A DNA stretch of 64,000 nucleotides from Alteromonas sp047556435 (GTDB taxonomy: Bacteria > Pseudomonadota > Gammaproteobacteria > Enterobacterales > Alteromonadaceae): contig NZ_CP180210.1 in the NCBI RefSeq assembly GCF_047556435.1, positions 3,286,001 to 3,350,000 of the forward strand, read 5' to 3'. Positions 34,484 to 41,509 of this stretch are shown piece after piece. The notes beneath the pieces are model-generated. The model saw nothing but the letters and a program-made list of their open reading frames with translations, was not told where the DNA came from and searched no databases. The translations under genes and the position numbers were made by a program. The number at the start of each line of letters is the position of its first letter. Position 1 is the first letter of the stretch.

Positions 34484-35080
34484 ATGATTGAAAATATAAA
34501 AGCCAATTTCACCGAAAGTATTCAGACCAAAATTGCAGCATCAGAAATCCTCCCGGAGTCTATTGAAAAAGCGGCGATGATGATGGTCGAAGCACTAATT
34601 CGCGGGAATAAAATATTAAGCTGTGGCAACGGTGGTTCAGCAGGTGACGCTCAGCACTTTTCCTCTGAAATGCTGAATCGTTATGAAAGGGATCGCCCGA
34701 GCCTTCCGGCTATCGCCCTGAGCACAGACACGTCTACACTTACGTCTATTGCTAACGACTACAGCTACGATGAAATATTTGCGAAGCAGGTGCGGGCATT
34801 AGGTCAGCCAGGCGATATTTTGCTGGCCATCTCCACCAGTGGCAATTCGCGCAATGTAATTGCTGCCATGGAGGCCGCACTGTCCCGCGATATGACTATT
34901 GTTGCCCTTAGTGGCAAGGACGGCGGTGAAATGGCGGGCTTTTTAAGTGAGCACGATGTGGAGATCCGCGTGCCGTCGAATCGCACCGCGCGGATCCAGG
35001 AAGTCCATTTGCTGGTGATTCACAATCTATGTGAATGCATCGATGACAGCCTGTTTCCAGCAGATCATGGTGATGAATAA
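34484..35080 (+). CDS. diaA: DnaA initiator-associating protein DiaA (SIS domain)
   Basis: A 198-aa SIS-domain protein. It begins MIENIKANFTESIQTKIAA, which aligns with the E. coli DiaA start, so the ATG at 34484 is chosen over an ATG nine bases earlier and a far upstream start. GNKILSCGNGGSAGDAQHFS and LLAISTSGNSRNVIAA are the sugar-phosphate-binding loops. In E. coli DiaA binds DnaA and promotes timely replication initiation. The loop retains GGSAGDAQHF, closer to the phosphoheptose isomerase GmhA than E. coli DiaA (GTSAANAQHF), so some isomerase-like binding cannot be excluded. Its stop overlaps the dolP start region. Confidence 0.92.
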   Translation: MIENIKANFTESIQTKIAASEILPESIEKAAMMMVEALIRGNKILSCGNGGSAGDAQHFSSEMLNRYERDRPSLPAIALSTDTSTLTSIANDYSYDEIFAKQVRALGQPGDILLAISTSGNSRNVIAAMEAALSRDMTIVALSGKDGGEMAGFLSEHDVEIRVPSNRTARIQEVHLLVIHNLCECIDDSLFPADHGDE

Positions 35081-35662
35081 ATGACTACACACACAAAGCT
35101 GATAGCTGCATTGATCCTGTCGCTGGGCGTTACCCAGTTGCAGGGGTGTGCAGTGGCTGTGGTTGGTGCGGGCGCCGCAGCAGCCAAAGTCGCGAACGAC
35201 CGACGCACCGTCGGTACCCAGCTTGATGACCAGAATGCCGAAAGTGCTATTGCCTTCCAATGGTCAAAAAGCGAAGCGCTTAAAGCCGAAGCGAACTTGC
35301 AGGCTGATGTTTACAATGGCGTGGCACTGATTACCGGCCAGGTACCTTCCGAACAATTGCGGGAAGATGCCATTGCGCGGGTGCAGAACGTGGAGTACGT
35401 GAAAAAGATCCACAACCAGCTGCGCGTGGGTGAACCGATAGGTGCTTCCCAACAGGCCACAGATATCTGGCTGGCATCAAAAGTGAAAACCAAACTGGTG
35501 GCCGATGAGCGCGTTCCTGCACTGCAGGTTCGGGTGGTAGTGCAAAACGCCGAGGTCTTTTTGATGGGCCGGGTGTCAAATCTGGAGGCCACCGCGGCAG
35601 TAGATATCGCTCGTCACGTCGGCGGTGTCCAGCGCGTTGTTCGCGCATTTGAAATTATGTAA
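35081..35662 (+). CDS. dolP: BON-domain outer-membrane lipoprotein DolP (YraP)
   Basis: A 193-aa lipoprotein with lipobox LQGC, Cys23. Two BON domains follow at about 45-115 (WSKSEALKAEANLQADVYNG region, ending VKKIHNQLRVG) and 120-193 (WLASKVKTKLVADERV, ending GVQRVVRAFEIM). DolP maintains outer-membrane integrity and binds anionic phospholipids at division sites in E. coli. It begins one base after the diaA stop. A terminator candidate follows. Confidence 0.95.
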   Translation: MTTHTKLIAALILSLGVTQLQGCAVAVVGAGAAAAKVANDRRTVGTQLDDQNAESAIAFQWSKSEALKAEANLQADVYNGVALITGQVPSEQLREDAIARVQNVEYVKKIHNQLRVGEPIGASQQATDIWLASKVKTKLVADERVPALQVRVVVQNAEVFLMGRVSNLEATAAVDIARHVGGVQRVVRAFEIM

Positions 35663-35672
35663 ACACGCAATC

Positions 35673-35702
35673 AGGGCAGCTGCAGTTGCGGGCTGCCTTT
35701 TA
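35673..35702 (+). terminator. Terminator candidate after dolP
   Basis: GGGCAGC, an 11-base loop containing TGCAGTTGC, then GCTGCC and TTTT (stem about 35675-35697). The stem is 6 bp and GC-rich with a short T-run, ending the lpoA-dolP operon. Confidence 0.7.
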
Positions 35703-36164
35703 ACACCTTCACTCCGCCGTTTATTACTTTTTCACACTTACAAATTGCCTTAGGCTTACCGTATTGAAGTTGGAGTCGCCGGTTTGTTGCCAGCTATTGT
35801 CCTTGCAAACGGAAGCTCCCATGCACAACCGTACCGCTACGGGTAGACGCAGAACTTAAGCTTGCCGTCTTCTTTAAGAGCTTGGAGACACGTCGTTATC
35901 ATCCGAAGTCATGTAACGACTGTATTCATATTTTCAGGTTGGTGGCGGTAGTATGGGATGATAAATCGCGCAGTGCGGAAGGCATCACAGCCTCAGGCAC
36001 GCAATACAGCACGTACAGAAAAATCATCGGGGTGGCAGAATAGGCGACATATGCGCGTCTTATTCCAACGTACAAACGTATCGGCTACAGCACCTGCTTT
36101 TTTACCGCGCATTCCTTTTTGCAGGTTTGCGCCTGCGAACGCTAATAACTAACTCAGAGCTTGC
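35703..36164. other. Non-coding stretch between dolP and the MFS gene
   Basis: About 460 bases in which I find no supported gene. Short plus-strand frames (for example 35958-36152) have no ribosome-binding site, family motif or sensible composition. The region should carry the promoter of the MFS transporter. No repeat or operator stood out. Confidence 0.4.
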
Positions 36165-37565
36165 ATGTATACACTTGATCGACGCGTCGCGACAGCCTTG
36201 CTGGTTGCCGGGGCGTTATTTATGGAAATTCTGGATGCCACCGTTATCACCACGGCACTTCCCATTATTGCCCGGGATTTCAATGTTCCGGCAGCCCACC
36301 TTTCTGTCGGTGTATCTTCTTATCTGGTTGCCGTAACCATATTTATTCCCATCAGTGGCTATGTTGCGGACAGGTTTGGCGCCAGACGTATTTTTATGCT
36401 GGCAATTAGCCTTTTTGTGATTGCGTCAGTGCTTTGCGCCGTCAGCTATGACGTACTGACATTCACCGCTTCCCGGGTGCTGCAAGGGATAGGAGGCGCA
36501 CTTATGGTGCCGGTTGGCAGGCTTGTGGTGTTGCGCGATCTTCCAAAGGAGCGCCTGGTGAATGCCATCGCCATTATTACCTGGCCCGCACTCGGCGCCC
36601 CGTTACTGGGTCCGGTTATTGGTGGCTGGATAGCCACACACTGGGGATGGCCATGGATTTTTCTGATGAATGTTCCGCTGGGGATCATCGCGCTTATCGC
36701 ATCGGCCTATTTGCTGGAAAACTATAAAGGTGACCCCACCCGGTTTGACTGGACTGGATTCCTGTTATGTGGGGCAGGTTTCGGCGTGCTGATGGCCGGA
36801 CTTGAGATGCTTAGTAGCCTTCAGGGTAACTGGGTATTGCCGGTAGCCCTGATAGGTAGTGGTATCGCATTGCTGACACTGGCTGTTATTTACATGCTTC
36901 AAGCCCCCTTCCCGCTGCTTACATTCAGCGCCCTGAAAAGCCGCACGTTTCGACTCACTATCACCGGCGGCTCCATTGTGAGGATTGCCCTGTCAAGCAC
37001 ACCATTTCTGATCCCCCTCATGCTTCAGCTGGGCTTCGGCTATTCAGCGGTTGAGGCGGGCGCGCTGTTACTCTGGTTATTTGCCGGCAACCTGGCTATT
37101 AAACCGGCGACAACCTGGTTGATGAACACATTTGGTTTTAAGCACCTGCTAATCGTAAATGGCGTGGCTATTGCCGCAGGCTTTTTCTGGCTTGGCCAGC
37201 TTGATGCTGACACACCCTACTGGTTTCTCGCCCTGGTATTGTTCATATCGGGAATAAACCGCTCTATCCACCTAACGGTGCTTAATACGATTAACTTCGC
37301 CGACATTCCAAACCATCAGATGCGCGACGCCAATACGTTAAGTGCAGTGCTGATGCAAATGAATCGCGGCCTGGGGATTACCGCTGGCGCACTCTCTCTG
37401 GCGCTTGCCAGTTTTCTTCTCGGCGGTTCCAATGCCGAACCCGTATCCGCGCATTTTCAACTGGCCATGAATTTTATGGGCGTGCTGGCCCTTCTGAGTA
37501 TTATCGACAGTATTACGCTACCCCGTAATGCGGGCCAGACCATACTGAAAAAGCAAAAAGCCTGA
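36165..37565 (+). CDS. DHA2 family MFS drug/efflux transporter
   Basis: A 466-aa inner-membrane transporter with 13-14 hydrophobic helices. ALFMEILDATVITTALPIIA at residues about 17-36 is the DHA2 (EmrB/QacA) motif in helix 1; the MFS loop motif GYVADRFGARRIF is near residue 66, and the antiporter motif C region PVGRLVVLRDLPKERL / WPALGAPLLGPVIGGWIA around 115-160. It would export small hydrophobic compounds by proton antiport. No membrane-fusion (EmrA) partner is adjacent, so it probably acts alone in the inner membrane. Confidence 0.92.
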   Translation: MYTLDRRVATALLVAGALFMEILDATVITTALPIIARDFNVPAAHLSVGVSSYLVAVTIFIPISGYVADRFGARRIFMLAISLFVIASVLCAVSYDVLTFTASRVLQGIGGALMVPVGRLVVLRDLPKERLVNAIAIITWPALGAPLLGPVIGGWIATHWGWPWIFLMNVPLGIIALIASAYLLENYKGDPTRFDWTGFLLCGAGFGVLMAGLEMLSSLQGNWVLPVALIGSGIALLTLAVIYMLQAPFPLLTFSALKSRTFRLTITGGSIVRIALSSTPFLIPLMLQLGFGYSAVEAGALLLWLFAGNLAIKPATTWLMNTFGFKHLLIVNGVAIAAGFFWLGQLDADTPYWFLALVLFISGINRSIHLTVLNTINFADIPNHQMRDANTLSAVLMQMNRGLGITAGALSLALASFLLGGSNAEPVSAHFQLAMNFMGVLALLSIIDSITLPRNAGQTILKKQKA

Positions 37566-37721
37566 TTGTTTTACTTTGTAAAAGACACAAACCAGGCGTA
37601 TAGGAATTTCATATCCAAAGCCGGCTTTGTGTGCAGAAAAAGCTATAAGCCATTGATATATAAGGCTGGCATTAGCGTTGCTTCAACCATTGTGAACCCT
37701 TATTTAAGGAAGGAGGTCACA

Positions 37722-38390
37722 ATGAAATTTGCCAAAACACTTATGTATTCAGCAGTTGCAGGTGCCCTTATTTCAACATCGGTAGCTGCCAGTGAAGCGA
37801 CAACGTCTGAGCTGTCCAACTGGGATGAGAATGCCTGGGTCACCCTAAGCGGTGAAATTCAGAAGGTAAATCCCGGTTCGTTTGTCCTGAAGACCGGTGA
37901 TAACGATGTTACTGTAGAATTTGACGACGGTGATTACGACGCTGATGCCCTGATATTTAAACAAGGTGATCGTGTATCCGTTTCAGGTAAAGTGGATAAA
38001 AACCTGATGACAGAAACCACGCTCGAAGCATCCAGTGTGTTCGTACATCAGTTAAGTACCACCTTTATCGCCGACGCCACTGATGAAGAATCAGAAGGCT
38101 GGCTGATGGCTTCAGCTACCGTGCCAACAAATATCGACGATATGACACTCATTGGTACAGTCAACGAGGTGAATGAGGACGTCATAGAGTTAGATACTGC
38201 CGGTATGACGGTGAGTGTCGATACCAGCGAACTGCCCGGCGAACCTTTTAAACAGGACGGTCTGCTGTACATCGAGGAAGGTGACAGAATTAAGGTCGAT
38301 GCCTCAATGGATGGAGACTTCTTTGACGAGTCCTTAATCGTAGCCGACGTTATCGTTCGCATGAACAATGCAGAGAGCGACGAGTACTAA
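37722..38390 (+). CDS. Exported acidic protein with two similar OB-like halves
   Basis: A 222-aa protein with a signal peptide (cleavage near VAASEA, residue about 22). The ATG at 37722 has a perfect AAGGAGG seven bases upstream, so it is preferred to the long upstream open frame. The mature part is strongly acidic. Two segments look alike: WVTLSGEIQKVNPGSFVLKT... to EASSVFV (about 43-112) and MTLIGTVNEVNEDVIELDT... to VADVIVRM (about 142-215). Each has a G-x-V/I-x-x-V-N strand, a GD-R-x-x-V strand and a final V-x-V strand, as in DUF5666/BOF-type OB folds. Likely periplasmic; ligand unknown. A strong terminator follows. Confidence 0.75.
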   Translation: MKFAKTLMYSAVAGALISTSVAASEATTSELSNWDENAWVTLSGEIQKVNPGSFVLKTGDNDVTVEFDDGDYDADALIFKQGDRVSVSGKVDKNLMTETTLEASSVFVHQLSTTFIADATDEESEGWLMASATVPTNIDDMTLIGTVNEVNEDVIELDTAGMTVSVDTSELPGEPFKQDGLLYIEEGDRIKVDASMDGDFFDESLIVADVIVRMNNAESDEY

Positions 38391-38416
38391 GGGCACTATC
38401 GCCACCATATCGCCCT

Positions 38417-38446
38417 AACGGCCCGGTCTGACCGGGCCGTTTTATA
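38417..38446 (+). terminator. Rho-independent terminator after the OB-like protein gene
   Basis: ACGGCCCGGTC, loop TGA, then GACCGGGCCGTTTTAT: an 11-bp near-perfect GC-rich stem followed by TTTT. It starts 27 bases after the stop codon. Confidence 0.9.
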
Positions 38447-38577
38447 TGTGCCGACATTGTTTTACAGGTACGGTCTAAGACCAAGGTAGCATCCTCATTT
38501 CCCTATAGGCTAACACCTTGAAAATCTCCTGAAAAATGCCCTATGCATTCCCGAACCCTGCGCTGTTACCCTAGACG

Positions 38578-38587
38578 TTGTCGACAA
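38578..38587. promoter_or_regulatory. TTGTCGACAA palindrome, likely GntR operator (site 1)
   Basis: A perfect 10-bp palindrome 85 bases before the GntR-family gene. FCD-type GntR regulators typically bind short palindromes of the form TNGTNNNACNA, which this fits. Two more copies lie at 38631 and 38786. Confidence 0.6.
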
Positions 38588-38630
38588 TGAGGCCGCTTTT
38601 AGGTTGACGATCTGCCATTACATGGCTATA

Positions 38631-38640
38631 TTGTCGACAC
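38631..38640. promoter_or_regulatory. TTGTCGACAC near-palindrome, likely GntR operator (site 2)
   Basis: Nine of ten bases match site 1. Its centre lies 53 bases (about five helical turns) from site 1 and 32 bases before the regulator start codon, where it would block transcription of the regulator and, by read-through, prpB. Confidence 0.6.
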
Positions 38641-38671
38641 TTTAGAATCCACTGGCGAGGTTTCCACTTTC

Positions 38672-39343
38672 ATGTCGTTAGCCATTGAACAACCTGTTAC
38701 CAATGCCGACAGAACGTTTTTTCGATTACGAAAGGACATCGTGGAAGGCCTGATCCCCGCGGGCTCGAAACTCAGTGAGACAGAATTGTCGACAAAGTAC
38801 GCAGTCAGCCGGGCAGTGATCCGTGAAGCGATCAACCGTCTTATGAGCTGCCATCTGGTAGAGCGCCGTGCAAACGTAGGCGCTCGGGTTGTCGCCCTCA
38901 CGCCAGAAGGACTGGTAGAGCTCTATCAGGTTCGCGAGTCGCTGGAAGGTATGGCTGCGCGTCTGGCGGCTAAAAATATGACCGATCAGGAAATTGAAGA
39001 TTTACAGGCACTGCTGGCCAATCACTTCGATAAGGTCAAAACCGGCGAGTCTTATTATCAGGAAGCCGGTGATGTCGATTTCCACTATCGCATCATTCTG
39101 GGCAGTAAAAACCAGCACCTGATTGCGGTGCTGGTTGACGGTCTTTATCACCTGGTCCGCATGTACCGGGTGCAGCTGGGCATGGCTGGCCCACGTGTAA
39201 CCACCGCGTATGACGAACACAAACACATCGTACAGGCCATTGCGAACCGGGACGAAGAGCTGGCCGAAATACTCATGCGCCGGCACATTCTTTATTCAAA
39301 AAATAATATTGAAAACAAGCTTACCTCTCACCCTAACAAATAA
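38672..39343 (+). CDS. GntR family (FCD type) transcriptional regulator of the prp genes
   Basis: A 223-aa regulator. Residues about 10-75 form the GntR winged helix-turn-helix (LRKDIVEGLIPAGSKLSETE, then YAVSRAVIREAINRL), and 85-215 the all-helical FCD ligand domain (LYQVRESLEGMAARLAA, DVDFHYRIILGSKNQHLI). It ends ten bases before prpB, so it is almost certainly the cluster's own regulator, replacing the sigma-54-type PrpR of enterobacteria; 2-methylcitrate or a related intermediate is the likely inducer by analogy. TTGTCGACAA-type sites lie upstream and within the gene. Confidence 0.92.
   Translation: MSLAIEQPVTNADRTFFRLRKDIVEGLIPAGSKLSETELSTKYAVSRAVIREAINRLMSCHLVERRANVGARVVALTPEGLVELYQVRESLEGMAARLAAKNMTDQEIEDLQALLANHFDKVKTGESYYQEAGDVDFHYRIILGSKNQHLIAVLVDGLYHLVRMYRVQLGMAGPRVTTAYDEHKHIVQAIANRDEELAEILMRRHILYSKNNIENKLTSHPNK
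38786..38795. promoter_or_regulatory. TTGTCGACAA palindrome inside the GntR gene (site 3)
   Basis: An exact second copy of the site 1 palindrome, about 115 bases into the coding region of the regulator. It could be an intragenic operator that helps looping or a roadblock; chance occurrence cannot be excluded because TTGTCGAC with mismatched ends also occurs elsewhere in the window (near 25166 and 56534). Confidence 0.4.
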
Positions 39344-39353
39344 GAGATTGATT

Positions 39354-40232
39354 ATGAGTGCAGGAAAAAAATTCAGACAAGCGCTTGCCGACAACAAGCC
39401 ATTACAAATCGTCGGAACTATTAACGCCTATAGTGCAATGATGGCAAAAGCCATCGGTCATAAAGCCATCTATCTCTCAGGTGGCGGTGTCGCGAACGCG
39501 TCTTACGGGCTTCCTGACCTGGGTATGACGTCACTAAACGATGTGATTGTTGATGTTCAGCGTATTACCTCAGCCTGCGACCTGCCCCTGCTGGTAGACA
39601 TCGATACCGGTTGGGGTGGCGCCTTTAATATCGCGAAAACCATCCGTGATATGGAAAAAGCCGGGGCCGCGGCTGTACATATGGAAGATCAGGTCGCGCA
39701 GAAACGCTGTGGCCACCGTCCTAACAAAGAAATTGTGTCTACCGCTGAGATGGTCGACCGTATCAAAGCGGCAGTAGATGCCCGCACTGATCCGGATTTC
39801 TTCATTATGGCACGCACTGACTCCTTTGCTCAGGAAGGTCTTGACGCCGCCATAGAACGCGCAAAAGCCTATGTAGAAGCGGGGGCTGACGGCATCTTCG
39901 CTGAAGCCGTTCAGACCGAAGCGCATTATCGCGCCTTCGCGGAAGCGCTGGATGTGCCTATTCTGGCCAACATTACAGAGTTCGGGAAAACCGAACTGTG
40001 GAACAAAGAAGAGCTGGGCGAATGGGGTGCTGACATGGTGCTGTATCCGTTAAGTGCATTCCGGGCGATGAACAAAGCGGCCGAAACCGTCTACCGTTCC
40101 ATCCTTGATAATGGCGACCAAAAAGCCGTTGTCGATATGATGCAAACCCGAATGGATTTATACGATTACCTTGGCTATCACGAGTACGAGAAAAAGCTTG
40201 ATGAGCTATTTGCCCAGGGCAAAAACAAATAA
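39354..40232 (+). CDS. prpB: Methylisocitrate lyase
   Basis: A 292-aa enzyme of the isocitrate lyase/PEP mutase superfamily that splits 2-methylisocitrate into pyruvate and succinate. The start MSAGKKFRQALADNKPLQIV is typical for PrpB; the catalytic Cys119 is in KRCGH, and VDIDTGWGG and FIMARTDSFAQEGL carry metal and substrate ligands. The ATG at 39354 is chosen over a long upstream open frame that overlaps the regulator gene. It follows the GntR gene by ten bases. Confidence 0.97.
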   Translation: MSAGKKFRQALADNKPLQIVGTINAYSAMMAKAIGHKAIYLSGGGVANASYGLPDLGMTSLNDVIVDVQRITSACDLPLLVDIDTGWGGAFNIAKTIRDMEKAGAAAVHMEDQVAQKRCGHRPNKEIVSTAEMVDRIKAAVDARTDPDFFIMARTDSFAQEGLDAAIERAKAYVEAGADGIFAEAVQTEAHYRAFAEALDVPILANITEFGKTELWNKEELGEWGADMVLYPLSAFRAMNKAAETVYRSILDNGDQKAVVDMMQTRMDLYDYLGYHEYEKKLDELFAQGKNK

Positions 40233-40250
40233 ATAGCAGTGAATAACAAC

Positions 40251-40278
40251 GCAGCGGGCACTGATATGTGCCCGCTGC
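40251..40278 (+). repeat. 11-bp hairpin between prpB and prpC
   Basis: GCAGCGGGCAC (40251-40261), loop TGATAT, GTGCCCGCTGC (40268-40278): a perfect, GC-rich stem. There is no T-run, so it is more likely an RNA stability or processing element than a terminator. Confidence 0.8.
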
Positions 40279-40321
40279 CATACAAGACTCTACAACAAAT
40301 TTATTATCAGGAGATACATCC

Positions 40322-41446
40322 ATGGCAAAACAACTCAGTGGCGCCGGCCTTCGCGGCCAGGTAGCAGGAAAAACAGCACTGTCTACCGTTGGACAAACCG
40401 GTTCAGGCCTTACCTACCGTGGTTATGATGTAAAAGATTTAGCCAACCACTGCCAGTTCGAAGAAGTGGCTTACCTTATCCTGAAAGGTAAACTGCCTAC
40501 GCAGAATGAACTGGATGCCTACAAAGAAAAGCTGCGGGGCCTTCGCGGTCTTCCACAAGCATTAAAAGATGTGCTTGAGCGTATTCCTAAAAGCGCACAT
40601 CCGATGGACGTGTTACGTACCGGTTGCTCCATGCTGGGGAACCTGGAAACAGAAGAAAGCTTTGAGCAACAGCAGGATGTGACTGACCGCATGCTGGCGT
40701 GCTTCCCAAGCATCATCTGCTACTGGTATCGCTTCAGCCATGACGGCGTGGAAATTGACGTTGAGACTGACGATGATTCAATCGGCTCCCACTTCCTGCA
40801 CCTGCTTCACGGCGAAAAGCCAAAAGCACTGCACGAGCAGGTTATGCACGTATCATTGATCCTTTACGCAGAACACGAATTTAACGCATCAACCTTCACG
40901 GCGCGCGTTTGTGCATCTACGCTTTCTGACATGCACTCGTGTGTTACGGGTGCCATTGGCTCTCTGCGCGGTCCTCTTCACGGTGGCGCAAATGAAGCGG
41001 CCATGGAAATGATTGAGGGCTTTACGTCACCAGAGCATGCTGAAAAAGAAATGATGGGCAAACTGGAACGCAAAGAAAAAATCATGGGCTTTGGCCATGC
41101 GATCTACTCAGAGTCTGATCCGCGTAATGAAATTATCAAAGGCTGGTCTGAAAAACTGTCAAAAGATGTGGGTGATGACGTGCTTTACCCGGTTTCAGTT
41201 CGCTGTGAAGAAGTCATGTGGCGCGAGAAAAAGCTATTCTGTAACGCCGATTTCTTTCACGCTTCGGCCTATAACTTCATGGGTATTCCAACCAAGCTGT
41301 TCACGCCCATTTTTGTGATGTCGCGCCTGACAGGCTGGGCGGCGCATGTGATGGAGCAGCGCGCAGACAACCGGATTATTCGTCCTTCAGCAGAATATAC
41401 CGGCGAAGATTTACGCTCGGTTACCCCTATCGCTGAACGTCAATAA
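40322..41446 (+). CDS. prpC: 2-Methylcitrate synthase
   Basis: A 374-aa citrate-synthase-fold enzyme condensing propionyl-CoA with oxaloacetate. LSGAGLRGQVAGKTALSTV near the start and LTYRGYDVKDLA are typical of PrpC. Catalytic segments are LHGGANEAAMEM (His), GFGHAIYSESDPRN (His) and the FFHASAYNFMGIP region (Asp is replaced in order by the usual PrpC context), with a final MEQRADNRIIRPSAEY arginine motif. The ATG at 40322 has CAGGAG upstream. It lies between the prpB hairpin and acnD. Confidence 0.96.
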   Translation: MAKQLSGAGLRGQVAGKTALSTVGQTGSGLTYRGYDVKDLANHCQFEEVAYLILKGKLPTQNELDAYKEKLRGLRGLPQALKDVLERIPKSAHPMDVLRTGCSMLGNLETEESFEQQQDVTDRMLACFPSIICYWYRFSHDGVEIDVETDDDSIGSHFLHLLHGEKPKALHEQVMHVSLILYAEHEFNASTFTARVCASTLSDMHSCVTGAIGSLRGPLHGGANEAAMEMIEGFTSPEHAEKEMMGKLERKEKIMGFGHAIYSESDPRNEIIKGWSEKLSKDVGDDVLYPVSVRCEEVMWREKKLFCNADFFHASAYNFMGIPTKLFTPIFVMSRLTGWAAHVMEQRADNRIIRPSAEYTGEDLRSVTPIAERQ

Positions 41447-41509
41447 TGTCTCACATGGCGTCACTTTCTACAGGCGAAGCTGGCGCCAGAACACTTACAA
41501 GGGACAACT

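Noticed and set aside
35958..36336. Two overlapping short plus-strand frames before and in the MFS gene
   Set aside because: No ribosome-binding site; the second runs in another frame of the transporter.
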